From: Ascaris suum | Taxonomy: Eukaryota; Nematoda; Chromadorea; Rhabditida; Ascarididae | Length of the DNA stretch: 64,000 bases | Assembly: GCA_013433145.1 (NCBI GenBank) | Contig: CM024187.1 | Location: forward strand, 7,208,826-7,272,825 | Direction of reading: 5' to 3' | In this document: positions 1 through 13,100 of the stretch, piece by piece | How positions within the stretch are numbered: the first letter of the stretch is position 1 | How the letters are laid out: the number at the start of each line of letters is the position of its first letter | Translations under genes and position numbers: made by a program | Notes under the pieces: model-generated | Told to the model about the DNA's origin: nothing | What the model saw: the letters and a program-made list of their open reading frames with translations, nothing else | Databases searched by the model: none

Positions 1-1093
1 CTCATGTTGCATTGTTGAGGGAGGGCCTGGTAAAGGACCCGAGATAGTAAATGGTGGCAATGACGTTCAATGATATCGCTGAAATTGATTTCATTTCCTC
101 ATCACTAACATAAGCAGACATCCAATATGTGAACATGTTTATGAGCAGAAGAAAAAGGGCAAACGTTTATTCATGCTTTAGAAAATTCACATATGTTTGC
201 TTGTTTAAGAAAAACTAAACAAGTCCTAAAATTCCTAATTTCAGCACAATAATCTGTATAAGAAGCCGACTCGAGATGTATCAAAGTCTGCTGAAAAAGC
301 GATCTGAGATTTTTGTTTTCTCGTTTAGCATCACCTGATAACATGATTCCTTACGCGCCAAGATCCGTGAACAATACAATCGACCTCATAGGCGCGCTGA
401 CTCCTAACATCCGGATATGATTGCTACAGCAGGTAGGACAGCGGACATGGGCAGGAAATCGGCAGATAAAGAATCACTTTCTTTGCGCTTCTCTCTTATC
501 ATATCACTTATTCTGTTGGATCGCAACTTCAGTCCAAAAGGAGGCTGTAGTTTGTGAGTGTCATTCCTTCTCCCAATTAGGAAGTGGAAAGGGCTGGAGT
601 GATTTATGGTAGATATCATATGCATCAACGAACTCTCGAGTACGTCTTTTATAATGCAGGAATGCTTGGTGTTTCGTAAGAGATCAGCAATTCGGCTCGA
701 ATAATCAGATGTTTCTCACAGTTCGAGAAATGTTGTTAGCAAAAATTGGGTGATTAAATGTTGTTTGAGAAAAATCCACTTGTTGTTTTTGAATTCTTGC
801 CTCCCTCTCCATTCCCCCCCCCCCCTCCTTCTCTCCCTTCTTTTCTCTTTAGGAGCGGAAAAAAGATTTGTCCACGCGTAACGTTTTTATTAATTACTGA
901 GAGGAAAACAACGATTTTTGCTGAGAGGAAATAACGAAAATAAGTACGTGTTTACATGATTGTCATTTAGTATTTTGGTCAACGAAGTCGGCCAGGTAGG
1001 AAGCAGAGGGGATTTAATATGCTGAAATGCTTACTGTATTCCTGGACTAGTTTCATTAACCACTGGGAAAATGTTGAGTGATGATTATTTCAG
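1..1093. other. Upstream or intronic sequence; no coding exon recognised
   Basis: I looked here for the missing DmX N-terminus (the blocks before IAATYG in exon 1) and did not find it. The stretch holds a C12 tract at 814-825 and ends in an acceptor (ATTTCAG) at 1087-1093. It is probably intron 5' of the first visible exon. An open stretch at about 345-420 has no similarity I recognise. Confidence 0.5.
814..825. repeat. Poly-C tract (C12; poly-G on the minus strand)
   Basis: An uninterrupted run of 12 C within a C/T-rich stretch, in non-coding sequence. Similar G runs occur at 2824-2840, 6143-6151, 21796-21811 and 38582-38595. Confidence 0.9.
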
Positions 1094-1165
1094 ATTGCTG
1101 CGACCTACGGAAATCTAATACGGTTGTTTGAGCCACTTAGCCAACCGACAGACAAGTCGAAGCAT
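1094..1165 (+). CDS. rbc-1: rbc-1 exon 1 (first visible): N-terminal WD40
   Basis: 24 codons, phase 0-0. IAATYGNLIRLFEPL matches human IAASYGNAVCIFEPL. Acceptor ATTTCAG, donor GTGAGT. Upstream exons must exist, because the human protein has about 70 residues before this block. Confidence 0.85.
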
Positions 1166-4100
1166 GTGAGTTGTATAATGTTGCAGTGTTTTTAGACCGT
1201 TGTTTTTTAAATTGATTCAGGAATGATGAGAAGAGGTGTATCGGGAACGTCTCATGTTCCGTTTTTTCATGAACTGCCGAGGGTGCATCCACGAAGGAAA
1301 GAGAAGCTATCTGATATGTCTAGATTTCCTATTTCATCAAAAGCTCATTGCATTGCAAGGGATTTTTTTTTTTGGTTTCTGTGAGCACATAAGCATTCGT
1401 ATTTCCCTAGATGCCACCTTTATTTTCATACTTTAGCATATGTAATTCACGGATGTTTAAGAAATTAAATTACCGATGGTACGAGACACAGAGTCTAGCG
1501 ATTGACTCTGCTGTAGGACCCGTTTTATGGAATCTTGAGGGTCTTCGGCTGCTGGTTTGCTGTGATGATCGCCTTCTGCTATATCAGCATTCGAGTCTAT
1601 CGGCTATGATAAATCATAGTCGAACACAGACGCCCGTCATGTTCAGTATCGCTGAAGAGGTTCGTGTGCTTGCGTCATTTCATTTCTGCGCATTTTTCTC
1701 TTTACATAGACTGCATCATTGCCAGCAGTAAGCCGCGTGCTACATGACTAGGCGTATGCAGTTGTTACATTTCCATTCGGCACTTTAGCCGCCGACAATC
1801 TTCTTCCATCAATTTGTTTTTAAGTCGCTATGCAATTAGGGAGCTCCTTGAGCAGATTGATTCTTATCGGTGTTCTTTTCGAACCGCAAATAGCTTCGCA
1901 CACAACAGCAGTATATGTGGCGTCAGTGAGGCGTTCCTGTAGACAAAATAAGAGGTGTACTGCTGAACTGTTGCTTTAAATAACAGGTAGTCGAGGGATC
2001 AGAGCGAGGTGCTTCCTGAACGTTGGCATCATTAAGCAATAATTAAGTGAATATTGGTGCTTTGTTTTAGTGATCATGATCTTCGGCCCCTCGTTCATTT
2101 TTTATAAACATTGCGTTTTTGGAAATGTTTCCAGTTCTTTTTTAACTTCGGTTGATTCCCTCCCAGATTTCTTCAAATATTTTACGCTTTTATGAGATTG
2201 TCTCGTGTCGCTTCTGACTTGAGATTCCCGACCGTGATCATTTGCCCCTCCCCCAGAAAAAACCCTCTGTCGCAGCACTTCATTTTTTCGAAGAATGTCG
2301 AAGTGCTGTGTTAAATGACGATGGCGGTTTCAGAATTCTTCAGTTGAAGCCTCAAACCAGGTGAACTTTGCGGTCGTGGAGCAAAGCTGCATGTGAGGGA
2401 TGCAGATTTTTGTGGATGGAGCGCTATTGTACTAATTCTAACTGTTATCTTTTCATACTTCCCACACCACACGCGTGAAATCTATCACGTTAATTCATGC
2501 TAAGCCTCCATTCGCTTCTTCCTGGGATGTATTTTTTGAAAGTAGAAGAGGAGCAAAGTCGTTACGCTCTGCGGCTCCCCCTTCTCATTTTTAGTCACCT
2601 CAGGCAAATTTTTCTTAGTTACCACAAGCAGTCCTGAACATGCAATTGCTCGAAGTTACATACACGGAAGTGCTTTTCTTTTTTTCATTGAATTTTCATG
2701 TCAGTCATGATGCCCATTGCAGCTGCAATTTCCACTACCTTCCCTTTTTTCCACTTCTCTGCCTTTTCCTAAGAAAGTTCTGTTTGCCTTCTTTTATCAC
2801 TCCAAAGGAGGCGCAAGGTTTAAGGGGGGGGGGGGGGGGGAAGGGGGAAGAGGGGAAAAGGAGGGAACTGACTCGCACAGGACACAGTCAAAGACTAATT
2901 ACACGTTTTCTTCGAACAGTCTCATTTTCTTCACTCGTCGTTTCCATAATTGGCTCGGCCTGCCGTCTCAGTTGATGAAATTTCGTCTTTTGTTAAAATT
3001 TGGTTTCTTCCGCATACCCTGCCCTGAATCTTGTGGACTACATAAAATTGACGGAACACCCTTACCTGAGCCTCCTCCTTCCTTCGCCTCCCTTTCAAAT
3101 TGGGCGCTTTGGGGCAGCTCTTGTTTTCTTATTTTCTCTATTTTCTTTTATGCGCTTTTTCAGTTTGCTTCGCAAAAGCGCACTATCCCTATGTTTTATC
3201 TGCACGTATGCGTGTGTGCACTATGTCTTTCTGTCTGTCCGATGTTCCACTGGGGAAGCCACGGAAACTAGCGTTAGAATATGCAAGGGGCGTAGCGTTC
3301 ATAGGAAGGTGGTCTAATATATCATAATTTACTTTGATTTATCGATGACGAGATCACTTAAATCCTTTTGAGGTTGCTCTTTGACGCACTTCTACAACTC
3401 TGTAAACTTAGATTGAGGTCGTGTATGTGTGTGCTATCTCTTCATCCGGTTGTTTTAGCAGCTTTGAAAATTAGATTTATGGAAGCTTGCGGCTTTAATC
3501 ACATTAAAAGATCACCTCCATCATACTGCGTATTGATCTGTTAGTTTCGAGAAAAAGGTATGAATTTTTAAAGGCGAAGAAAAAAATCGGACGCATCTCG
3601 ACTGGTCGCAAGTTCGTTTTAGATGACAGCTCACTCAAAAGTAATTTTTTTTTGACGAGTTTATACGAGAAGTGGGTTAATTGAAGTCTGATGGCGCTAT
3701 TTTGCATGTTTACTGTTTATTGGTAACTCATTAAACTGATTGGTGAGGTGAACGATATGCAAAAAGCACGTATTGTGCTCGCTGCTTTGAAGCATTGCCC
3801 ATTTTTTTTAAAGCTTTAATTGCATTGTAATTTTGGCAAACGTTGATTGTATTGAATCAAGCTGGTGTTTATTTGAGCTTTCGTAATTGTGTTTCCTTTG
3901 GAGAATTTTTGGGACGAAGAGAGGTGTTTGGCTGCGAACTCATCACAGTGGTGTGGGTGGTGTTCTTTTGTGGGAAATGGCTGGCAGCTGTTTAGACTGC
4001 TTCAAGTAACTCGTGCAGGAAATAATTGCGAACGGTGATTTTTTATTTAGGGCCGATCACCGAAGACAACAACTCAAAAGAAAACGGAGGAGGTGAGAAT

Positions 4101-7100
4101 CGAAAGACTGCGTTGTTCGAAGATTTTTTAACATTTGCCACTTTGCAATGCCCTAACATTTAACATTTGCCGAAACGAAGACCCATAACGTTTAGCACTT
4201 TAGTGGTATTGGGGGAGGGGGAGTTGCTGATGGCGAAGGGATGGAGATGGAAAGAGCGCTAGGGAGAAGAGTTCGGTCGATTAATTACACGTTCAGAGTC
4301 CCACCATTAGGAATCCGAAAATAGTTTGAAGTCCTCAGAAAACTGTAAGAGAATCCGTTTTTTTACGTTGTTTGATTCATGCTGTTCCTGATGTTTGCCG
4401 TTTTTGTTGTCTTTTGGCTTAGGGGAGATTTGTTGTTAAGGAGGAACGAGTAATTATTTTCTGATTCATTGCTGCAGCTCAATTCAGACGGCACCTTTTT
4501 TTTCTGATTTTTCTGTCCTGTTGGATGAGCAAAGAAATTCGAATCACATTTGCTATCGAATTGATTTTCTGTGCGTGCCGTATATTACGCTGTTAGTTCA
4601 TTTAGTTGATTTTCTTGCTGGTTGAAATTGTACAAAGACAACAAATATTTATAAGATTTGCTGGCCATATCATTGTCTGTTTGATTTTTGCATTGCTATT
4701 TATGTATCTTTCTTCTGCTATCATGCTGAACGGGATACGCAATTTTTCGGGTTCTTTTTTTGTGGGTTGTACTTGTCCGTGTCCGCTTCCTTCATTGTTT
4801 CGCTTGCCACAGATCCGCATCTTCTAACAACCGCTGCTAGCGCAGTGCCATAATATTTTCACTCTGGCTGGCTTACATTAGCCTCACTGGCTATCCTTCT
4901 GTTATATGCAGCTATAAATATTTTGCAGGAGCATGAGTCACAGACCAGTGATGATTTGGTTCCGGCATGGGAATGTGTTTGGTCGATCGAAATGGCCGCC
5001 CCACCGAAATACATTCGATATTCCACTGATGGCACTTTGTTTGCGACTTGTGGTGTTAACGATCGTATGGTAAAGATATGGTACCAAGAAGAAGGCGAGC
5101 GCATTTTATTTTTATATTTTGCCTCACTTTTCAGTTCCATCCATCTCTAACACTTCAAATGAAATTCGCAAACAGATGGCGTCATCGTGTTTTTAAAGCA
5201 CCAAAAGTTGAACGATAGCTGATCAGTTATATGCGTCTGAATGTTCAGCCACTTTTTACTTTTTTTAGAGGAGCAGCAGTTTAAGTGCGTAGTTCCCCCT
5301 GTTTTGAGGAGGAACTGATTTGAGAAATGTGTTTTGAAGTTTAGTTGTGAGAAATTTCTTCGAGAAATCTTCATGCAAACACCACTGCGAGCTTATAAGA
5401 CTTTGCCGCAGAAAACTGGACTGGTTGATATTTTGCAAACTAATTAACGATGGCTCGATTCGGTTCCGATGATTTACAAATATATCATTGTGGATTTTGA
5501 GTTAATTTGCATCAGCTTTCCTTTTTTCTCCACCACTATTCTCCCAGCATCCATTTTATGAGGCTAACAAAATCTTTTCACTCATCTATGAGAGATTGTT
5601 TTTGCGAAAACTTTTCTTTCCCACTATGTCGAGGAAAGTTCTAGCTGCATGTTGTTCTTTCGAAGTTCAGCAACGTCTTTAATAACCGCAACCCTAAAAG
5701 CAATACTAATTTAAGACATTTTTTTTGATTGCTTGATTCCTTCTGACTCTCAAACACTTCCGTTGTAAGAGAATATTTTCCATTATGAATTTTGTTCGAT
5801 TGTTCGCTGTTTTGTGGCATTAATAAACTTTGAGAGTTTAATTGTGAAGTTGTGTTCAGTAGAGAATGTTTTTCGTTGCAAGAATTAGTAGGCAGTATGA
5901 AACAGTGACAAATGTATAGAAAGGGAATTCTGTTTTTAAGATGCACTGAACAAATCGGGAGCAGTTCAGTTCAGTTTTACATATTTGCAACACCCATTAC
6001 CGGTGTGTGGATTCGAGTGGCGAAAGACTGGCAGATATATGTCAAGGTAAGTGGCACCTCTTAGAGTCGAAGAAATATTTCCATTAAAATAGGGAGAACA
6101 CGGACAGCCTTGCTAAGAAAATGATGTAGAAGTCCAGTTGGAGGGGGGGGGACGGTATGAAGGGATTTCTTCTCAATGAGGTAACGTATCACCACCGAAT
6201 TAGACTGGAAGTTTTGACCAATAGAGTAGTAAGGTTTAAGAAATGAATGGAGGCATTCGCTTATTAGCGAGTCTTTTAATCAAAGAGATGTTCGCATGTG
6301 AAAAAGATTGCTTCTTGTTTGGTGAGGCTTAACTAATCGTATTTTATTTGGAGTGGCCAACAGAGGTGGAAGGAGAAACTTCGGAACTGAAGATAAGGTT
6401 GTCGCTGCTGTCGTTGCATTGAAGTGATGATGAAGATGGTTAGAACTTCGAAGCACTATGGGCGATGGCGAAGAAATTGCGGAATTTAGGAGACATTGTG
6501 CTTCTCGTGCGGTCACTTTGGCTTATGGACTCGGAAGTTACTTGCTCATCCTCATTTACCCAGAAATTATCAGCCACCTTCGTCTTTTAGACTTCAGCGA
6601 TGCCCTGATTGCAGGCGTTGTGTGCAAAACGTATTGTTAACGTGGTGCGAGGATAATACGGCAAGAATATGGAAGGAGACTGTATCGACGAACACAGCCC
6701 CACTCAACAACGATCTCTTGGATGCCGGCTCCGTCGACAAGAATACTCCCTCGAAACTCGCCTATAAAAGCAGCAAAATGCGCAACGCGCGCTCCAGATT
6801 GATGTCCGTCTCCAAAAACCTCATGTATGCGTTCTCATTGAAAGTCAATATAACAGTTCTGTATGTTGAACGAGACATTGATAGTACGGTCTGTAAGTAG
6901 AGGCAGCATGAATAACTAGTTTGTAATTTGCTCTTTATAATTAACCCGATATGAGCAGTGGAAAACGAGTAATGTTGTTTTGTGGAATTGTTGGTAAGAA
7001 CTTTAACTCTTATTGCTTACGAGAAGATCGATCTCAGCTGTCGATTCTTCGATCAGCAATGTCTGACCATCAACCGATTATGGTTGTAGTATCGCCAATG

Positions 7101-10100
7101 TTGTATAAATTTCGGGCTGTTCAATTGAAATAAACCCTAACGAGTTTTCGTTCAAAGAATTATCTGTAGGCAATAAGAGAGGTTGTAGTCGTACTATATA
7201 CCAGTAGCTAGTTATATGGAAGTATTGAGTAAAGCATTCTTTTCAATTTTATATTAGTACACGTTGTGTAGAGTGAGTAATGTGGGAATTTGTGGTTGTA
7301 ATACGCAAATGTTGACCCAACTAGACTGCTAAAACGTTTGTCCAGCAGGTGCAGAAGAACGTACGCTCGAGATTTCGGCGCAGGCCGAATGCTTGCTAGA
7401 ATTTCGATCGACTACCACTAAAGCCACGGTGGTTTCGATAGCTGTTGCTATCGATTAGCGTTCGCTTGAATTTATGCTAACCTCACGTTGAGAGCCGAAG
7501 CCACTGAAGAAGTTTTATTCGCTCTCGAATTGTGCTAATTCGCTTTCGAATCACCGGCAGGGCACTGCATAGTTATTGGATTGAAGAATTTTAAGGCTTT
7601 GTTGGAAACCGTGGTTGAGCGTTTGGCTGATCGTTGCAATATTGTCCGGTTGGATGGGGAGGGGAGGGAGGGGAGAGAGAGAGATTGAGTGAAGCAGTTT
7701 AAGAGTCGTTGCATCTGGAAAGAGTGGGAAGGAGTGCTATCTGTTTAACATCTGGTCACAGGTATCGCTCACATCTCCCCGGTTGCTGCTGTTTCATACT
7801 GCAAAGACTTCAGAGATGAAATTTTGCAGCAACGACAAACGGAAGAAGGTGGATGACACATTGCAAGATGCACCACATTCACCGATATTCAGCAGCGCAT
7901 CCTATGTGGATGTGGCCGCCGGACTGCCAAACAGAACTATTGTGCATTTCCATCTGGCAGCCTCCATCAATGCTGAAAATGGTTGGTGCATTTTACGATG
8001 TTCACGTGTATTCAGTGTATTCCCTGCTCTCTTCTCCTCCTCCACCACCCTCGATCTTCGATCCGTTAACCCACGTGATTGATAACTCGTAATTGCCACT
8101 TGCGAATGATTGTTGACACTCAAATCATGGACGCAGGTCCTGAGGGGCGTATGCTTTTCAGTTGCACATGTTTGCACAGGGCTTTTTGAGGGTGAGATAA
8201 ACCCGTCTAATTACATGGTGTGATTTTAATTTTTTCTCTTGAGCCGTATGCCTGTGCACACTTCTAATGTTTAAAGGTTGTTTCGTTTTTTAAGAGAAAC
8301 GATGTATTGCAATATAATCTTCGCGCATAATGCCCACCTGATTGTCGCACGTGTACACTGAAGGGAAAAGCATTTTGTAAAACGCAGAAAATTACCACTA
8401 TTTCAACATACTTACGAAGCAGCAATTCATGTGGGTAATTTTCAGACTGTTTGCTCGTTCCGTCAATGGAAAACACCCTTGCGGGGCAGAAGAACCGTTT
8501 GCCGTACATTGGCTGAACAATAAAGAGCTAGTGTATGGGATTGGTGCTGAGAAGCTTCTAGCTGAAGCGCTTATTGCCGACCAGCCGATGGCTAATCCAT
8601 CTTCGATCGACTACACCCGAAGTAAGTATATCATTGTTTTGGTTCGTTCCTGTTATCTTCGGGAAATGCGTTTTCTTTTTTGAGGGATGACGTCACTAAA
8701 AGTGTGTTATTAATGATTAGCATTTCAACGAGAATCCTGGCTAACAGGCGTGTTTACACTATTTAAGCATTAGTTTCCATGTTTATATAATACTTCACGC
8801 CATAAATAACATCCGTTTTATTCAGTCTTCGAATTGAAAAAGGCTTGCAGTATGTACCAATTTTGCTTCTAATGGAAGCATGACCTTACTGCTGTAAAGC
8901 TATCGTCAGCATCAACTTAATCGACAAGCTTTCTTTCATCTACAACGCAATTTTTGTTGGTGAGTCTCCGTAGTAGATTAAGACGGATGTACATCTCTTA
9001 AGAGTAGCAAAAACTTGTGATAGCACATAGGAATGGTTTGCATTGATTAGTAGCTGCTCATAACAGACGCAAATATTTTGGCAGTCGGTTTGAAAGTTCT
9101 GCAGCTTCTCTCTTCAGTTGGACTTTTTAAATGCTGTGAGAGACCCGATGAAGGTTGCATGGGTTCAGGAAGTGTGTTTGTAACGGCAGTCTGCGACACA
9201 CTGCAACTACAGAGGTGCTATCCGAAACAGCCCCCGTGACTTCAGCAGACCCTTCTGTCGATTCTGCTCCGAGCACAAGCAGCGCTCCACAAAGCGATCG
9301 AGTACATCCAATTCCTTCAGGGATCAGCCTTACGGTGGGCAGTTGTTCGGAGGGTTGTCCGCCAAAAAATGAATTTGTACTCTTGTTTGTTCAAGCTGTT
9401 CAGGCATACGTAAGTCACCTGCACGATCAACTGCATGCTAGATTTACGATGTTTGCGGTGTGCGTTGAAAAGGCTTTAGGTTAGGATTGATTTTTTCACT
9501 GTAGAAATTGTGGATGAATGAGCTGAGCATATAGCTTACGCAGTGGTTAGATGAGGTATTATTCCTATAGTGGAAGACAGTCACTGCTCTCAGCAACCAG
9601 AGAATTCACCTTGCAACTATAGTAGAAGCCAGCAGACAAGAGAGCACATTAATTTTGACTGGATCAAGCTTCAAACGCGATGCCTGTTTCACTCTCGCTA
9701 AAGTGCTTCCTTTAAAAAATGCAGTAATATGCCCGGTATCGTTTTGTGTAAAACGCTGCTGTCCCATTATCAGTTTTAGGAAACTACAGCTTCGAAGGAT
9801 TCATTGGACGTAAAATTGGATGTGTTGATAAAACAGTGGCTCAAGTCGAACGATGTTCTTTTCGCAATACATCCGGTTGATGGCAGTTTACTGTCCTGGT
9901 TCGTTGCTCCTGCATACATTCCCAGATTTCTTCTTTATGTCAGAAGTGCATTGTTCTCATATTTCGTCATTTTTGGCATTGAGTACATGCATGATGGAGT
10001 GAAGAAATTCAATGTCTTTCCTCTCATTCTCATTGCTTCGACTTCGTGACTGGTGCAGAAGTGGAAAATGTGGGCAGATGTCGAGAAAGGACGTGGGCGG

Positions 10101-13100
10101 GAAGCGGCACTCTTTGAGGATAACGTCGGATTTCTTAATGAAGTTATAAAGTTCTTCGCGCTTGATCTAAGGTTTTGACACACATCAACATCAAAATCCT
10201 GTTGCTCTCTTCTTATGCCACTTTCGAAAAAACTTGTGCAAAGTTAGGGTTGGAATCTCCTTTAGATTTGAAAGACGACTTCGACTGTAGAGCCGCATGC
10301 GAAGAACGTGTTCTCCCTTACTTTCGTCCCTAGAAGGAGGGAGGGAAGAGGGCAAGAGAGTCATTTTGACTGTCCATTTGCAGGACTGTGGAGTGGTTGG
10401 ATGATGCTTATCGTCAGCCGACTGTCAGCTTCACTTCACGTTTCCCATCCGCATTCCCGCTCACAGATGCGGCCTCGCTGAATCCTATTTGAGTACGTTA
10501 ATCCGCACGACCCGCTCTATGTGGACGTCATTCAGCGACACTTGCCTTCAGGCGAACGGGATGATTCCAGCGCGCAATGTAAGTGCATTGCTGTCTGTTA
10601 TTTCAAAAAACGTTTTTGTTCAGTATTGTATGCTTAATGTTTCATGTGTAAATACAGTTGCCTTGTGATATGTGACAACCTTCCTCTAAACTCTTGCACT
10701 GAAAGGTATTCTCTGTCCTTTCCTTCTCTAGTAAGGTCGCTCTCTCTTTTGTAATGACACTCGGAAAGGGTTTGTACTTTGCAAGGATTTTTTGCGAAGC
10801 CTTCCTAAATGTGGCAGAATTTTAACTCGGCCGGAGGTTCTATTCGAAATTTTTATGGCAACTCTAGCGCGAAAAACTACTACCATGCAGAAGATAGTTG
10901 CAACTAATACTAAATCTTTCTGTATAAATATTTGCATTTCAAAACTGATTGCTACCGAATCACTTCGTATAACATATCAATCACATTTTTGCAAGTGGCG
11001 TACCATTCATTTTACTATATGTGATGTTCAGCTTCCAATTGCACCTTTTGTGGCCTTCTCCATCCAGCTTTTTTGTCTTGACGACAGAGACGGAGCAAGT
11101 AAACTTCGAGAGCTGGCAGTCATACAGCCGGTTTAGATGGATATTCGCTACTGTTAGAAGATTGGCAAACTTTCTGTCCTGTGTCAAACTTGGCAGTGTT
11201 ATCGCCGCAGAAACCACTAGTTACCTTCCTTTTCCTATTTACAGTGAGATGCGTTTGCATGCATGTGTCGTGTGTTTTATGCCATCGATCCCCTCACTGT
11301 GCTACTTTTGCTTTCTTTCAAACTTTACTCTCATTATTATGTCCCTTGAGTTTCCATATAGCATAATAACTGGTTAGGTAACCGAAAAACAAAAGCAACA
11401 AACTGTTATACAGGGACAGGAAGAGCGTTGGAACGTCACTCGGCGAATATGCTCTACTTGTTAACCAGTCATGAAAACGGTTCGCTAAACTTATGGCACC
11501 TCTCAGTGGACGAGGAATCCAATTTCACCGTCATATTAAATATTTCTCATGCATCGAGAATGTGCGGTCATCGCTTCCAAATTTCTAAGGTTAGTGAATG
11601 TTATTTATGATTTGATGTTGCTTTCCGAGGATGGAATAAGAGGATTGAGGCAAGAGTGTCTGCGGAGAGGGATGGTGGTAGTGCTCATAGAAGCGTCAAG
11701 GTAGGCAGTTCCGACACATTGCATCAAAGACACGGACGATGGGAAAGAATCGCACCTAGGCGAAGTCGACTACACTTGACTAAGACTTATAAGTGGTCAG
11801 AATTTAGAGCAGTTTCAACAGACATTTCTCAAATCCTTTATCGTTTAAACGCAGTTTATATTCCTCTAATCCTCATTCATTGTTCCGATTTTCGAAGTTT
11901 CTATCATTTTTCTTTGTGAAAGTTGTTCATTCAATAACAGAAGTTTTCCCATGTAAGTTCGTAGAAACCGTTCCCTCGTAACAGCGACTAAACATCTCAA
12001 GTAGAAATCGGTAAGCAACGCTGCTGATTAATATGTGTATCGCAGGTTTCTCATCTTTTATTCTTCGTGCTTTTGTTTGTGAGCTTATTAATTAAGGCTC
12101 ATATCTAAGGACGAGATCGTTTCAAAGCCACGAATCGGTTATATAACTGTTTGTCTTTGCAGATGAGGAAGAATTTCTTGTTGTTTCTATTCGGTTGTCA
12201 ATCTTCATTATAAAAGTTTTGCTGAGAAGTCCAAAAGTGCAATTATCTTTTGCGAATGATGGTACTAAGTGTCGTATTTTAAATTTTTCATGTCTGTCCG
12301 TTCCGAAATCTTTATTTAAGTCAGTGCATCGTATTAACTGTTGGTATAAAGTAAAGAATCACTAAGGAGTTGCTCTCACGTGAACATTGTAATAGCTAGC
12401 TGAAAGGGGGAATAGGAAGATATGCAAGGGAGGTGGGGTGAGAAAGATCGCTTCAGCTTATTGGAGCAACCATTTTAATTCTAGGTAGTCGCTCATCCAG
12501 TGTTGCCACTGATGCTGACTGCGAGTCAGTTTGGGAACACCGATGAAAAGACGCATGAGGATGGTGCTGAACTCATCTTATGGAGGATCAACCGGTGGGG
12601 CCATATGCAAGAGTGGCGGCGTTAGGGAGCTAGCGCGTATGACAGCTTGCTCGTCAAAGTCGTTCACTTCACTTGCGTGGATTCCAGCCATATTACCCAG
12701 GTAGGTATTATTTGAAAATAGTAAGTGTAAATAAATGTGATGTTCCACACCAGTTTTACAAGACAGCTCGTTTTCAATTCTGAGCTGAGATTTCATCTGT
12801 GAAAATCAGTTACATGCGAAGAAAGAGAGTTTTATTGTGAGCAGTTTGCAATGTTGAACAAGGCTATGGAGTTCACATAGCGTGAAAAGGAGTGACTGAT
12901 TATATATTCACATAATAATTGTGTTCTTAACTTAATTCCTTTCTTCGATATTCGAATATGTGCTGACAGGGGATTGCCATCCAAGGAACCCATTTCAGGC
13001 AGGTTTGCTCCTTTTTGGTTACAGCCAGATGACTTTGTCGGCAAACGCACCCCTCTCTCTTGATTTCGTGCTAGTGCTTCAGCCTTCCTTTAGTGATTGT

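Larger units (their letters stand above)
1660..4928 (+). other. Intron 2 (3.3 kb)
   Basis: The flanking exons join contiguous homologous blocks in phase 0, so no exon is needed here. It contains a G17 tract (2824-2840), a small hairpin (2273-2308) and purine-rich and pyrimidine-rich stretches. ORFs such as 2640-3271 are driven by the poly-G run and T-rich sequence, and I recognise nothing in them. Confidence 0.7.

Noticed and set aside
345..420. Candidate upstream exon for the missing N-terminus
   Set aside because: It does not match the conserved N-terminal DMXL blocks and meets a stop before its putative donor.
1411..1461. Longer version of exon 2 starting after CCCTAG
   Set aside because: In phase and open, but it adds 17 residues with no DMXL counterpart. 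The shorter start aligns without a gap. Not excluded.
2640..3271. Overlapping plus-strand ORFs (111 and 184 codons) in intron 2
   Set aside because: They run through the G17 tract and T-rich sequence, giving low-complexity peptides, and intron 2 joins contiguous homologous blocks.
6825..6891. Extension of exon 5 to the perfect GTAAGT at 6892
   Set aside because: The frame is open, but joining to the acceptor at 7761 runs into a stop before the conserved HFHLAASIN block. The earlier donor and the 7829 acceptor keep the frame.
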